A stretch of DNA of 64,000 bases, taken from Siphonodentalium dalli (lineage: Eukaryota; Mollusca; Scaphopoda; Gadilida; Siphonodentaliidae). Below are positions 47,802 to 60,022 of this stretch, one piece after another. Position numbers and translations under genes: made by a program. The first letter of the stretch is position 1; each line of letters begins with the position of its first letter. The notes under the pieces were generated by a model. It was not told the DNA's origin and searched no databases. It saw only the letters and a list, made by a program, of their open reading frames with translations. The DNA lies in the NCBI GenBank assembly GCA_032622095.1, contig CP136067.1:95532707-95596706 (forward strand). The letters are read 5' to 3'.

Positions 47802-48919
47802 AAAGAGCTTCAGATAGACACTGATAGTACGGAAGTAGAGTCTCAATACAGATGTATATCATGTATTGTGACTCAATAGGGTCTAACACAATAGCGGGCA
47901 TTTGACCGAGAGCGTTCATTGGTAATGTTCCGGAAGAATAGTAGCAGACTGTTGACGATGGGTTTATTTAAAGATCAAACATCCCTGGTGATGGAAGCAT
48001 AGCGAGAATCCAAGTTTTCGATAGAATATGAACCGCTGAAGTCTGGGATAGCGATTGTGTGCGTATATCGTTGAAGTGTTGAGATGATACAACTAATTGG
48101 TCTCAGTTAGTAGAGCATACCACAGAACGGCACTTATTCACCGAGTCAAGTAGCCAAGACCAAAGTAAAGACAGCAGGATTCATGTTCAACCACACGCAT
48201 CAATAAAACACTGATCACTATGATCTGCGTGTGTACACACCTCTCTCCCAGCTATTTAGCACCGTCCATATTTCACACCTGGCAGGATTATCATGCAGGC
48301 ACGACATTAGCAGTTTTCCAGAAATATCCACAAGCGTGCGACAAGCATATTGATGACCAGGAATCAATTGGGATCCGAATGACTGTAGAGTTCGAACAAC
48401 CTTAACACATATTATCACAAAGTGATACACCGTCCTAGAATCTGTGCATTTAAAAATAAAGGCTTACAATGTTTTTTTAGGCACATACATGGCTTGTTTT
48501 GTCATGTGTGATGACTTGTTTTCCTATCGTTTGAACTGGATACTCAAATAACAGATATTGTTATATTTTTTTTTTGAAACCGACAGATTTGAGATAATTC
48601 TTTCCATAAATATATTGAAAATCATTTGTCAGAGCGTAATTATAGGCAATCAATATATTTTTTGTTGCGTATATAGTTTATAAAAGTTTAAGTGGCAGAA
48701 CAAGATACAGGTACTTTGTATAGTTTCACTTCGCGAATGTACACAGTATCTTGTTTGGCCACTTGCAATTTTGGAAACCCATAAATGCAACGAGAAATTG
48801 TTGATTGTATATTTAAGCCCCCTTATTGTCTCTATTATACATTTAACAATGATATTTACAAAGTAGTTTTTATATTCAGAATAATTGTCAATTGTATATC
48901 TTAAAACACAAATGAAATT
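47802..48919. other. Intergenic, no gene recognised
   Basis: Short frames on both strands around 48218-48430. A small inverted pair (ACAAGATACAG.TACTTTGTAT / ACACAGTATCTTGTT) lies near 48700-48755. Confidence 0.5.
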
Positions 48920-49470
48920 CTATATTAATTTAAAATTAAATGTTTTTCTTAATTAAGAATTGTTTTCTAATTATCTTTCCTTGGGGAAAATATTCCTACT
49001 TAAGAAAACTTGTTTTCCTTACTTAGATTTATTTTCTTGCTTGAGAAAATCTGATTCTAGAAAAAATTGGCATCACTTAAGAAAAAATATCTTGACGATA
49101 TTTCTAACTATAGAAAATATAATATCTAGTTATAGAATAATTGTATAGCTTTCTTAAATTTCTAGCTATTCTTCCTAGAAAATCGAAGTTTCTTAAACTT
49201 ATCTTATTTCAAGAAAAATAAACTTGTGCCAGAGAAAAACAATCTTTTCTACATTAAGAAAAAAAAATCTAAAATAAGTTTTTTTTTACTATGATTTTCT
49301 TACTGAGATTACTGCGTTTTCTTAAAGAAATTTTCTAGACTCGATATTTCACTTTCTTAGAAAAGAAATTTGTCCACCCTTTTATTTCTTGACCTAGAAA
49401 AAATGTTGTGCTTATTTTTCTAGCTATTCTCCCTAAAAATTTCTCATTTCAAGTTTTTTCTTTCCTGAAT
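48920..49470. repeat. AAGAAAAT/ATTTTCTT-rich field
   Basis: Dense alternation of TTTTCTTA, TAAGAAAA, CTAGAAAAT and TTTCTAG-type words on both strands, giving many small stems. A shorter stretch of the same composition is at ~50820-50960. Confidence 0.8.
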
Positions 49471-49559
49471 TGAGAAAATATTTTTGGCAGTGCATCGCTG
49501 GTGGCAACGTTGGTGGTGCGGAACATCCCTCATCTTACGCTCATTTGGTATCGTTGAAG

Positions 49560-49861
49560 AGCTTAACGCTCACAAAGATCATCACCAACAAATGGTTTGT
49601 GAAATATGCGGCAAGAGTTGTTCAACAAAGTCAAATTTGACTTTATATGCACCAAAATTTAAAAAAACGCATTAACAGAACCGCATGTGAGAAAACATTC
49701 ATTCGTAAATTCAAATTAGTCGACCATATGAATGTGCATCTAAATATCGGCCGTACAGTTGCAACCTATGCAAGACAAATTTTGCACAACGGACGTCCCA
49801 GATGCGACATGCGAATGCACATATGAGAGACCGGACACTTGCATGTGAACATAAAATATGA
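49560..49861 (+). pseudogene. C2H2 zinc-finger pseudogene, three finger remnants
   Basis: Finger 1 (MVCEICGKSCSTKSNLTLYA, with the first zinc histidine lost) is in the frame that stops at ~49673. Finger 2 (CEKTFIRKFKLVDHMNVHLN, first cysteine absent) is in a second frame from ~49686. Finger 3 (PYSCNLCKTNFAQRTSQMRH followed by ANAH) is in a third frame from ~49751 to a TGA near 49861. Cys/His spacing is that of classical DNA-binding fingers; the frame changes and missing ligands show decay. It has no clear relation to the remnant at 11050-11325 beyond family. Confidence 0.75.
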
Positions 49862-52629
49862 AAACATGTCCCAACATGCATCGCTATTATTCAGTTGTGT
49901 TCGCGTGATTAAAACATGTTATTTTGTTCCTCATTTATGAGACACACTAGTAGCACTTGAAGAGGTACATGTTTGCATATCATACTCTGACAATATAGAG
50001 AGTGAGGTCATTTAAAGGCGATATCATATGGGGCATTTTATAAGTCCACAAGAAACGTCCGCTGTAAGCGTTACGCTTGTATCTTTCAAACGGGTGTAGC
50101 CTGCATCTTCGAACAAGATAAACGTTACCATCTCAAAAAAATATTTTCGACGATCACTTCGTTAATGTTTCGATATATAATAAAACAACAACACAATATC
50201 AGTATCACTGTCTCCACTCCAAGGTTATGCTTACATACAATGTACTTCTATTACACGAATCGGTATAGCTAAACTTGTCATTAATGTGTCAAATACAGGC
50301 AAATATTCACTAAAACATTAATTTAGAGAGTGGTTATTTAACGAATATCAATGGAAAAAATATATGTCATGTATTAAACCTGCTACCACATCAGACGGAA
50401 AAAAACACACATTTGTTGTCGAGCGAGATGCACGCCTTTCTCTTTTGAGGTTGGGTGTTTTTGTTCACATTTTTAAAGAAAATCACGAGTTGTAAACTTG
50501 GATCCAAATAGGTGTAAGCGTGTCTAGCAGGACCGGTTCCCAGGGGGTGGTATCTACATGTGTGGCTTGTCAATGAGTTACCACGCGGTCGACCATGTGA
50601 CTATGCTTCTGTTTACATGGGACAATCACGTGGTGGCGCCGACGATCACGTGACTTCGTCTACAACACAAAATCTTCGTCTAACTTCGGAATTTGTTGTA
50701 ATCGTTATAAACATAAGATTAGCAAGTTGCAAGATAATAACTTGCAAGTGGAAGTTAGCTATCTTGCAGGTACAAGTCAATAAATAAATTTGCTTTGAGC
50801 TAACCAGCCACCGTATTTTGTTAACTATGAGAAAAACAATTTCTTAATCCAGAAATTATTTTTCTTGACTAAGAAAACTGTCAAAAATCATCATGTTCGT
50901 GTGTCACTCCCAAAAACAAATCACATTTTAAGTTTATTTTTCTCAAAATAAGAAAATCCTTTTTGACATTGTACACGGATGAGACAGATATAAAGATCTT
51001 GCCACAGAAAGTGGATTGGAATGAGAAAGGTTACGTCACGGAAGTGAAGCACCAGGTAAATTTAATCTCCTTTATGATTCTTTAGAGTTGTATATATCTT
51101 GTTGGCCACAATGACAACAACAGCATCATTTTTTTTTATAAAACCCGATTTCTAGAGCACAAATAGCTTTTTTTGTGTGAATAAAATACCAATAAACTGA
51201 AGGTTTGATATATTCTTTATAATAGTAAAATAAAGTTGTTTATTTTTAATTTGCGTTTAAATGTCTTATTTGTAATGAAATTTGACTTCACTGGGGGGTC
51301 ACGGATGCTAACAAGATTTGTTATCCTCTCTTCTTATTGGCTTATGTTGCGTCACATGGCGGGTCGGAACTGACTTTTTATCCTCGAGGGCAGCATTTCG
51401 AAAGTTGTTTCCCGCTCAGCGATGACAAGTAAACATAGAACGAAGTACTCAACGTGCAGATATTCTGTTTCGTAACAACCGTGAACTGTGCTGTTTGCTA
51501 TTGTATCATTTTTGTTTATTTCAATTAAATCACGCTGTGTATAATTTGTATTATCACTGAGATTAACCCGTTATAAGATGTATTGTTACCATCCTCTCCA
51601 TTTCCCCCGCTTCTGATTAGTCCTATACATGTCACGTGCGGGGTGACATTGTTTTTGTCGCCCGCCTGATGTTATATTGCAAGAATATATCTAATAATTG
51701 CAGTAACTCAGCAATTTCACATCACAAATACGTATTATAATCATAAATCTTATACACCCCACGGATTCACAAAAACACCAGTTGTGGATTGCTAATTTGC
51801 ATATATTTAGATAACACTAATATTCGAACTTTCAAGCTGATACTTTTATCGGAAAAGTGTTATTATGCACATGTACTTATTTACATCGAAACATCTAGGT
51901 GATTCAACATGTCGATATTATGGTGCGAGATTGAAAGTGTCGATCCCTTGAAGCCGGTTCTTATAAATTCTTGCTGGTGTACGTACCATATAATGCATAC
52001 GTTTGTCGTGAATGAAGTATCCTGTACGCTTATCCCTCATATCTGACCTATTTGTGGTGTCTACATTGCTATTATTATTCCACCATTGAAGTATTTTTGT
52101 CTGGGAATGTACTTGTGAGTATTGACACATATGAATGTACATTTTTGAAATCGACAACTTCCCAATAGCTTTTGGGAAGATCGTAATGAAATTAATATCG
52201 CAAACAAGACGACATTGAATGTGCCCAATAGCAGAAGTGGATAAAATACTTCCATGGCTTATTGGTTTACATGCATGGACCGATATTGACGATTTAAATT
52301 ACCTCCACCCTGCATAAAGTTGATCAACTTTTATCCTAATGGACCAGAATAGCCCCTTATTATGGTTCATCTCACTTCCGTTTCCAAGTTCGGCCCATTT
52401 CGTTTCAAAAATATGGCCAGACTCCCAAAAGAGGTTCCCGGCAAAATTCCATACTGCAACTTTGAAATGCATTTGTCGTGCTCCATAAGGAACTGGGACA
52501 ACCAGAATAGAACATTTAGTTGTCAGTTGATTAACTAACATGTATAATAACCAAATGAGTCACAATTTGCTACCTTTCGGAAACGCAGAGAATTATCTTC
52601 TGGCTATACGTAAGAAAATCAACATTTTA
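49862..52629. other. Intergenic, no gene recognised
   Basis: Unassigned AT-rich DNA with scattered short frames. No splice-bounded exon or repeat structure was evident apart from the AAGAAAAT-type stretch noted at 50820-50960. Confidence 0.5.
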
Positions 52630-53365
52630 CCAAATTTGATTGCCATTATGGAAGTAATCTTGAGTAATTTGGTCTATAAACACCGTAGTGTGACAAATTT
52701 AAGATAGACCAAACAATAAAGAGCTTTCATACCAAAGTTAATTACATTTTACTTGGAATAATGGTCCAAACCTGAAAAGTGATTTTTGCCTATATTTATG
52801 TCAAGTTTGTGTGAGAAAAATCTAATATTTCTGGTAATGTCAGTGGTAGCAATAATAACAATTAGCCATGGCGCATCAGGCATGTTAGTATTCAATGAAT
52901 AGAAGACAACATAACCAAGTTTATACATCAACAACAACTTGTGAGCGAATGCGGGACATGCTGGGGCAATATCTACCATTTTCCATATTTTGGATCTGCT
53001 CATTTCTTCTTGAAATATGACTAGAATACCAATTGTGATTTTGTTGTGAAATTTTATACCGTGTTCTGTAAAATCTAACTCAAGAATTGCATATTTCATT
53101 GCTCCGATGATCAGTTAATATAAAAAATACACATTTCTTAACCAGTTCTAAACAGCATAAACTGACCTAGAAGATATTAGTGAAAAGACGTTCTATTTTT
53201 ACTTGTGGCGGCCATCTTGGATGGGGAGTTCCAATTTTGCCCTATAAATGTGGTATATGTCTCATCTTTACTGCAATATATATTTGTATACATTTGACTA
53301 GATTTCCCCACTATAATTTGCATCAAACTGACTTAGGGCTTAGTATGAAAAACGGCGGCCTTGAT
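52630..53365 (-). mobile_element. Family C fragment, copy C3
   Basis: Reverse orientation to C1: matches C1 from ~13900 to ~14730, including GGCGGCCATCTTGGATGGGG and CAGTTTGATGCAAATTATAG. Both outer ends are missing. Its similarity to the inner part of C1 (14560-14730) shows that region is part of the family, not unique sequence. Confidence 0.75.
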
Positions 53366-56343
53366 GGACGCCATCTTGTCTGGAGTCAACACAGCCACTT
53401 TGTTTCGTGTTAACATTGCTTAAAAGTTGAAGGACATAATAATGAACAAAATGAGTGGGGTAAAGTTAAGTCCGGGGGTGAAAGGGTACCCCTATTAGCT
53501 CCCGGACTATAGATTGTGACTAAAATGTATCTGATGTTTCTTAAAGTGGAGCCAAGTCATTGATTAGTGTTTTTTTTTCTAACCAAATTGTATGTTTGAA
53601 ATAAAACAAAAATGTATAAAATCTACCACAATCGGGATACACGCAATACATAACTTAATTTTGTTAGTAAGGACAATTCTCGCTCATATGGCTGGCATTT
53701 TTAATTTACCCATAGTATAAAAGACCAAGCTGCCAACGGGTATACAGCCTGATACATGTCCAACCCACATATGTACACACTGGGCAGTTTTCCTCACAGT
53801 TACCGGGCAACAGCAATGTACAATGGCTTAAAGATACGGGGGGTCTTGGCGGTGGGTATGCTGTTAAAATATTCATCTCCGTCAAAAACCGCCATAAACA
53901 GTAGGAATAGTAAGATATAGACAGACTTTGTTCTTATGTCAATCAGAAATATGGCATAAACAGTATGTTATTGTCAACTTTTTCCCCTTTGTTGTGTAAA
54001 CAAAAGCAAAAATAGTTACTTTTCATGGCTTTTGTTTAGATCCGGATATGGTAAACATAAAGAGCGTTATTTGTTACTGTTTTCCTGTTATCGAAATAAT
54101 AACGAGCGTTTATACCATTTGTGTGTGATTAACCAATAGAATTGCGCTGCGTTATGTAAACAGAAGCACAACTTCTGTAACACGAGCAGTCTCTTGTTTA
54201 AGTACACCAGCATACGTCTTGACGACAATATACTATTTACGCGCTGATGATGTTTGGCATATGAGCGGAACTGTATATATTTTGGTGTTCCTTCTGTTGA
54301 TGGCGATTTGAACAAATATAAATATTTCTGCAACGAACGCCGCCCGTGCCTTTAAAATGGGAGAAAAAACAGGCGTTTTCACCAAAATGGTTGCCATGAC
54401 AACCAGGTCAATTTCCCAGCTTGGCATAATATCCAAAATGACTTACATGTATATTCATTGGTTGTACATGCATGCCAGATTTGGCACTTTTACTATAAAA
54501 TGCACGAAATTGCATATCTCCGCCGACTATTGGTCCCACCCCGTGGCTGCAAGTGTGTATCTGGAGTTAGACTACTAGATGTTAGGATTTATTGCAATTT
54601 TCTATTCATATCTAGACAAATTGTCATATTGGACAGAGCCATGGATCGCCCTTTATCCACGTCACTGATTCTTCAAGTGGGTTGGAGCTGTCCCTAATAA
54701 TTTTACTGAGATGTTGTTTTGGTTTTTCCTTTTCCTCACGTTTTGCTATTTATACAATCTCAATTATATCATCAAAACTCATTCTGCAGATATATAATGG
54801 TCTATTCTGATTCTATATAAACGTATACCCATAATTTATACTGCTCCATGCATGCGGATTGTGGCCGGTTAGAGCTCGTGATTTGGTCGTAATACATTGA
54901 CAAAATACAAACACCCTGGTCAAGTGGTCCTGCTAATATGCTACGATGCTGGTGGGGCAATTGCAATGATGCGGGTAGGGCAATCTGATGCCGTTACGAA
55001 AAAGAACCATTATTTGTTCTAAAGTCGTAATTTTTGCGGTGTTTGACTAATCCGAACGGTTTGAGAAAACCAGTGTGTATATGAAACATTAATTTCCATC
55101 AAACATACATAATCATCTCCAGGATATGAGAAATCTAATGGCAGTGTTTAATGATTTCTACTGGCGTCATAAATAAACGATCCCATATGTTGGACTTATA
55201 TGTTGTATGGCATACAAACACGTATATATCGCAAACTGTAGCACAATTATGTCATGGTAAAGGCGAGGTTAACATGTTATGTAAAATCAAATTGAATAAT
55301 TTAGTATAAATTTACTTGATGGCTTCAGACAAACTAAGTTACTAATTTCCGTGTACAAGGCGTAATCAAATTAATTGACCGATAGTGGATTGGATAACTC
55401 GTGGCACACATCGTGTAACATTATGTTGATACGGCCGGGGCGTGAAATCAAGCCACTTACTGCATGACTATACAATAATCAGATGGAGGAGGAAGACGTT
55501 CTGTTGTCGCCGATGAGGGATATCGTCGAAGAACATACTTCCCAACGCCGGAAAATGGGCATTAATAAAATCGCTGTAAAACAATTGCTCAAAGTCGATT
55601 TTAACCGATTTTGGATATGTTATAGTAGAGATATTCTTGCTTCAAATTGTGAACTACAACAGATAATTATTAAGAATAGTGTAATACGTCATTAAAATTT
55701 GCGTTATTTATATTCGTTGTCGTTTTTCCCTACCCGTTGGAATTTAAACAAACTCACAAACATTGGGTTAAATTAACGAACCAGTAGGCTTGAAGTAACT
55801 AAACATGGGGTTAGAAAAAACCTATATCAATGTGTAACTATATTTCATCTCAATCAATGAGTGTTGGCCATATAATCTGATACTCTGGTCATTTATTAAG
55901 GTTTCCCAAAAATAAGTCCAATGAATGGATTCATTTCGGACATTAACGTCTGAATAGAGGAAAGATATTGAATTTAACCAGACTTCGAACCTATAGTATG
56001 TAATATGAAAGTCCGAATCGATGTGTAACATATAATGGCTTCATTTGCGGGAATAAATTAACAACTTAGAAAAGAATAATTGTACCAAAGACACACGCTA
56101 CAACTACATATAAGTCCGACATAACACATGCCTTGACTGTGTTTTGTTTGAGCTTGATACCAATAAAGAGAAGAAAATATGACAAAGAGAGCTTACGTCC
56201 AGCAAATGTTTATCAATGGGCGCAACATAAAACCAGTAATTATTAATTAAACTAATCTAAGCCAACAATCTAACCCACCTACTGAAACTAACTTCTGGGA
56301 TTTAACCAAATGTTCATATAATAAGTTCAACAAAATTGAATGA
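53366..56343. other. Intergenic with one small family C scrap
   Basis: At ~55570-55640 CTCAAAGTCGATTTTAACCG and TTTTGGATATGTTATA match the family C arm. 56311-56330 holds TGTTCATATAATAAGTTCAA, the arm of the hairpin at 58211. No gene recognised in the rest. Confidence 0.5.
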
Positions 56344-57682
56344 CGGGCTACAGAAGCTGCTGTCAATAGGAATTTTTTTTCACAAATTATTTTCTCTGAA
56401 CCGGGACAAAAAAGTTATATATTTTCTTCAACAAGTTTTGTTGGAAATCTATCTTTTAAAGCAGTTTACATGACGTGTTTGCACTATCATACGTTTCTCT
56501 AATGCCTTATTAGTTGAAACTAGTCTTGAAAAGGAGTGTCATCGACATGTTGTTGGAAAGGCCAACGTTTAGCAACCTATATGATATCTTAGCCCATGTA
56601 TACATCGCAATGTCCACTTACATCGCCTGTTGAGTACATTGTCAGGGAAACATATTGGATTTTGATATTGTTATAAAGTTGATCAATCGCCGGTCAATAT
56701 GTACGTAGAAAGTGCACAGAACTTTCTATTGTCGATGTATTGTAAAATGCCACTGAAAACGAAATTACTATCGGATAGCATCCCACGCGATGTAAACGGA
56801 AACCTATTCATTGTGGACTGGATACGAGGGGAAGGGTCAGATATAAGGTTCTGTTGATTTTAAACGCTTCTTGTTATGGTATTTAAATGTGAATTAAAAC
56901 TATTTGTTGCTTCCCAATGTGAGGAATAACTTCGGAAGGTAGATATATACTGGTAATGTTGGAGATTCTTCTGTATAGGACATAACATTATAAATTGTGT
57001 GATTATTGTTTTTAATTTCTCTTATGAAAGGGAAACATGTTATAATGAAGGACTATTCCGTTCGCGTTGGAAATGCTTTTGGACAGCACATATTCGATCT
57101 TATATGGTCTGAATGGAAACATGATATTTTTCTCAGAAAGAGGGGATCTGTTATTGTATAGCACGCTATCACTTGCGACTATTCTGTTAACCATTCCATG
57201 AGTGGATCTTCCTGATTTATTTCGAAAAACCCTGTGCTAATGCATTCTCGTATATATGTAAGTCGACAATGGGGCGCTCGTGTATACAAGAGAATGCATT
57301 GGCCTAACAATATTTACCTTGACATTGTAAGTTAGTAGGCCCAGTACATTTTCTTATATAAGCGAGACTCCCTATGTGAGATTCGCAAATATAAGAGAAT
57401 GCACTGGCACAGGGTCGTTATCGCTGCACCAGCGCAGCTCTCCTAATGGACCCCCATAAAAGGTTAAATTGTTCTTCCCTGAAATAGCTTTTTTTTGCTC
57501 GGGCCAAAGAAAAGATCATGTGAATATTACAATAGCATGCATACCGGTATGTATAAATGTTATTCATACGTATCGCCATCATGATCTGCACATGCGTATA
57601 TGACAGTAGACGGTCGGTCATTGAATGAGACCTGATCTATGCCTATGTATATCCCTCTACATGTATTCATATATTTTGTATA
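56344..57682 (+). repeat. 1.3-kb dispersed duplication, copy 1
   Basis: Direct repeat of 62298-63632 with scattered substitutions and small indels. Runs from ACGGGCTACAGAAGCTGCTG to ATTCATATATTTTGTATAT and includes a family B TTAA element. No ORF conserved across both copies is long enough to suggest a gene. Confidence 0.9.
57191..57463 (+). mobile_element. TTAA-flanked MITE, family B copy B1
   Basis: 273 bp between TTAA at 57187-57190 and 57464-57467. The left end CCATTCCATGAGTGGATCTT and the right end in reverse, CCTTTTATGGGGGTCC, are only loosely inverted. Inside are two decayed 69-bp-type palindromes (57236-57303, ~57339-57408), linking it to the A-family elements. Non-coding. Confidence 0.65.
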
Positions 57683-57839
57683 TGTAGTCGAGGGTAGTTC
57701 CGCAGCATATACGTAAGGAGTTATTTGAAATACGAGGGCATTACGGGGATTCGGGCTGTGAGTCTTCTTATTGGGGCAAATTGTTTTAATTCTGGCTGAA
57801 TCTGGCAAGTGAAGGGGTTAATATCGGTACTTCTGTTTG

Positions 57840-58115
57840 GCCGTGACCACCCTCCGTGTGTATGTGGGGTTCATTGACACCCGCGCACAGATGTGGAGAC
57901 CAAAATCACCCCTAGACGCAACAGGGGCGGTCCGGGCTGTTAGATTCATTCGCGGCGAACATATTCGCCGATGCCGGCATTTTGAGGGGTTTTAGCAACA
58001 CTTATGTGTGATCGCGACCCCTGTCCGTGCGTGAGTGGCTTTCCATGACACCCCTGCACATATATTACCACTAAACTCACTCCTATACTCCACAGGGGCG
58101 GTCCGGGCTGGTCCG
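57840..58115 (+). repeat. Two ~170-bp GC-rich direct repeats
   Basis: Both units share CGTGTGT(A/G)..GTGG.GTT..(A)TGACACCC..GCACA and end CACAGGGGCGGTCCGGGCTG (first with CAACAGGGGCGG). Much GC-richer than the flanks. No protein signature recognised. Confidence 0.65.
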
Positions 58116-58210
58116 GTGGTGTTTAGTCATACCGTTTAGAGGGATGTAAGATAATACAATGAGACAACATGTAATAAAAGTACAGAAGGAGTCCTATTTA
58201 TTGACGGAAA

Positions 58211-58269
58211 TGTTCAGATAATAAGTTCAACAAAATTAAATGACGTTCATTGAACTTATTATCTGAACA
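58211..58269. repeat. Hairpin, 20-bp perfect arms
   Basis: TGTTCAGATAATAAGTTCAA at 58211-58230 is the exact reverse complement of 58250-58269. A single arm is at 56311-56330 and a related hairpin at 63878-63927, so these may be the inverted ends of one element family. Confidence 0.9.
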
Positions 58270-58275
58270 CTTCAT

Positions 58276-58854
58276 ACGGGATAACAACTCATCAATCAGT
58301 GTTTAATATAGAAAGGATCAAACAACACAATCTGATTCATCGTATCACGGAGCCACATATATAGACGTTTATAGGAAAATCGGCAAATAAGGTGTTTAAC
58401 AATAGGAAGCAGATAATATAGAAACCAAGAAGAACATTTGAGCACCGTACCCCTTTAGTGTAAACAATATTTATTTCTACCCTCAAATAACATATAGAAT
58501 ATTTGTTTTACATATGTTTATGACATGATTTATGAGGATTAAGAGGATCTAACAACATCCGAGTCATTGCGTACGTTGAGTTATCTCCTTAGTACCCCTT
58601 TAAACAACATATTAACACACAGTACCACGAACCAATCAAGTCTCAAAACCAAAGCGGAGTATATGCGCTGTGGAAATTCACAATGCACTTTCAAAAATCA
58701 AAAATCGTTAAAAACTCATATTTTAAACTGATATCTACACGGGAAATATGTATCGATTGTATCTAGATTTTGAACATCAAACACACCGCAAACATTTACT
58801 AGATGTTCGATAAATGCATACAGTACCTTTCACTCGTAAGTACAGTATCTCATG
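58276..58854. other. Intergenic, no gene recognised
   Basis: Unassigned AT-rich sequence. Confidence 0.5.
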
Positions 58855-58860
58855 CAACAA

Positions 58861-59022
58861 ATACCTAGCACATTCACTGCATAATACCTAGCACATTCAC
58901 TGCATAATACCTAGCACATTCACTGCATAATACCTAGCACATTCACTGCATAATACCTAGCACATTCACTGCATAATACCTATCACATTCACTGCATAAT
59001 ACCTAGCACATTCACTGCATAA
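58861..59022 (+). repeat. Minisatellite, 23-bp unit x 7
   Basis: Seven head-to-tail copies of TACCTAGCACATTCACTGCA followed by TAA. Only one variant (TATCACATT, copy 6) is seen, so the array is very homogeneous. Confidence 0.98.
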
Positions 59023-59029
59023 TTTCCCG

Positions 59030-60018
59030 ATAGCAGCTATCCGGATGTTTGAAGCGACGGTTTAGAGATTATATTAAAGACATTATAGGTTTCTGGCCCT
59101 GCACTAGCAGCTATCCGGATGTTTGAAGCGACGTTTAGAGATTATATTAAAGACATTATAGGTTTCTGGCCCTGCACTAGCAGCTATCCGGATGTTTGAA
59201 GCGACGGTTTAGAGATTATATTAATGACATTATAGGTTTATGGCCCTGCACTAGCAGCTATCCGGATCTCTGAAGCAACGGTTTAGAGATTATATTATTT
59301 GCGTACGTTCCTGATCGTCCGAAGCAACGGGTTGGAAATTACATTAGTGACGCAGGTTTCGGAATAGACTCGTCCCTGGCTCAAATGTGAAACACTACGG
59401 CTCTATCGCTCTGTGCCCTCCCATAACGACGTCCAAAGCAGAGCAATGGCAAGGTTTATAGTCCGGGACCAGTCAAGTTCCTGAATGTCTGAAACGACGG
59501 TTTAGAGATTACATTAGCGACTTATGTTTCTGAATGTCTGAAGCGACGATTTGTGGATTACATTAGTGATGTAGGTTCCTGGACGTCTGAAGCAACGGTT
59601 TAGATATTACATTAATGACATAGGTTCCTGAAAGTCTGAAGCAACGGTTTAGAGAGTACACTAATGACATAGGTTCCTGAACGTCTGAATCAACGGTTTA
59701 GAGATTATATTTATGACATAGGTTTCTGAACGTCTGAAACAACGGTTTAGAAATTACATTAATGACATAGGTTCCTGGCCCTAAGATAGCAGCTTCAGAT
59801 ATCACGTTAGTTTCTTACCCTAAGATGTCTGTTATCCGAACGTCTGAAGCAATGGTTTTGATATTATAATAGGTAAGAGGGTTCCTGGACGTCTGAATCA
59901 ATGGTTTTGATATTATAATAGGTAAGAGGGTTCCCGAACGTCTGAAGCAATGTTTTTATATTATAATAGTTAAGAGGGTTCCTGAACGTCTGAAGCAATG
60001 GTTTTGATACTATAATAG
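59030..60018 (+). repeat. Minisatellite built on GTCTGAAGCAACGGTTTAGA
   Basis: First ~3.5 units of ~74 bp (TAGCAGCTATCCGGATGTTT, GAAGCGACGGTTTAGAGATT), then ~10 shorter 50-60-bp units (GTTCCTGAACGTCTGAAGCA, ATTACATTAATGACATAG), drifting to a GGTTTTGATATTATAATAGG form. The array resumes at 61588 after an inserted transposon. Confidence 0.95.
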
Positions 60019-60022
60019 TTAA

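Noticed and set aside
58861-59022. Regular 23-bp repeats considered as a CRISPR array
   Set aside because: Units are contiguous with no variable spacers, and the window is eukaryotic; it is a minisatellite.
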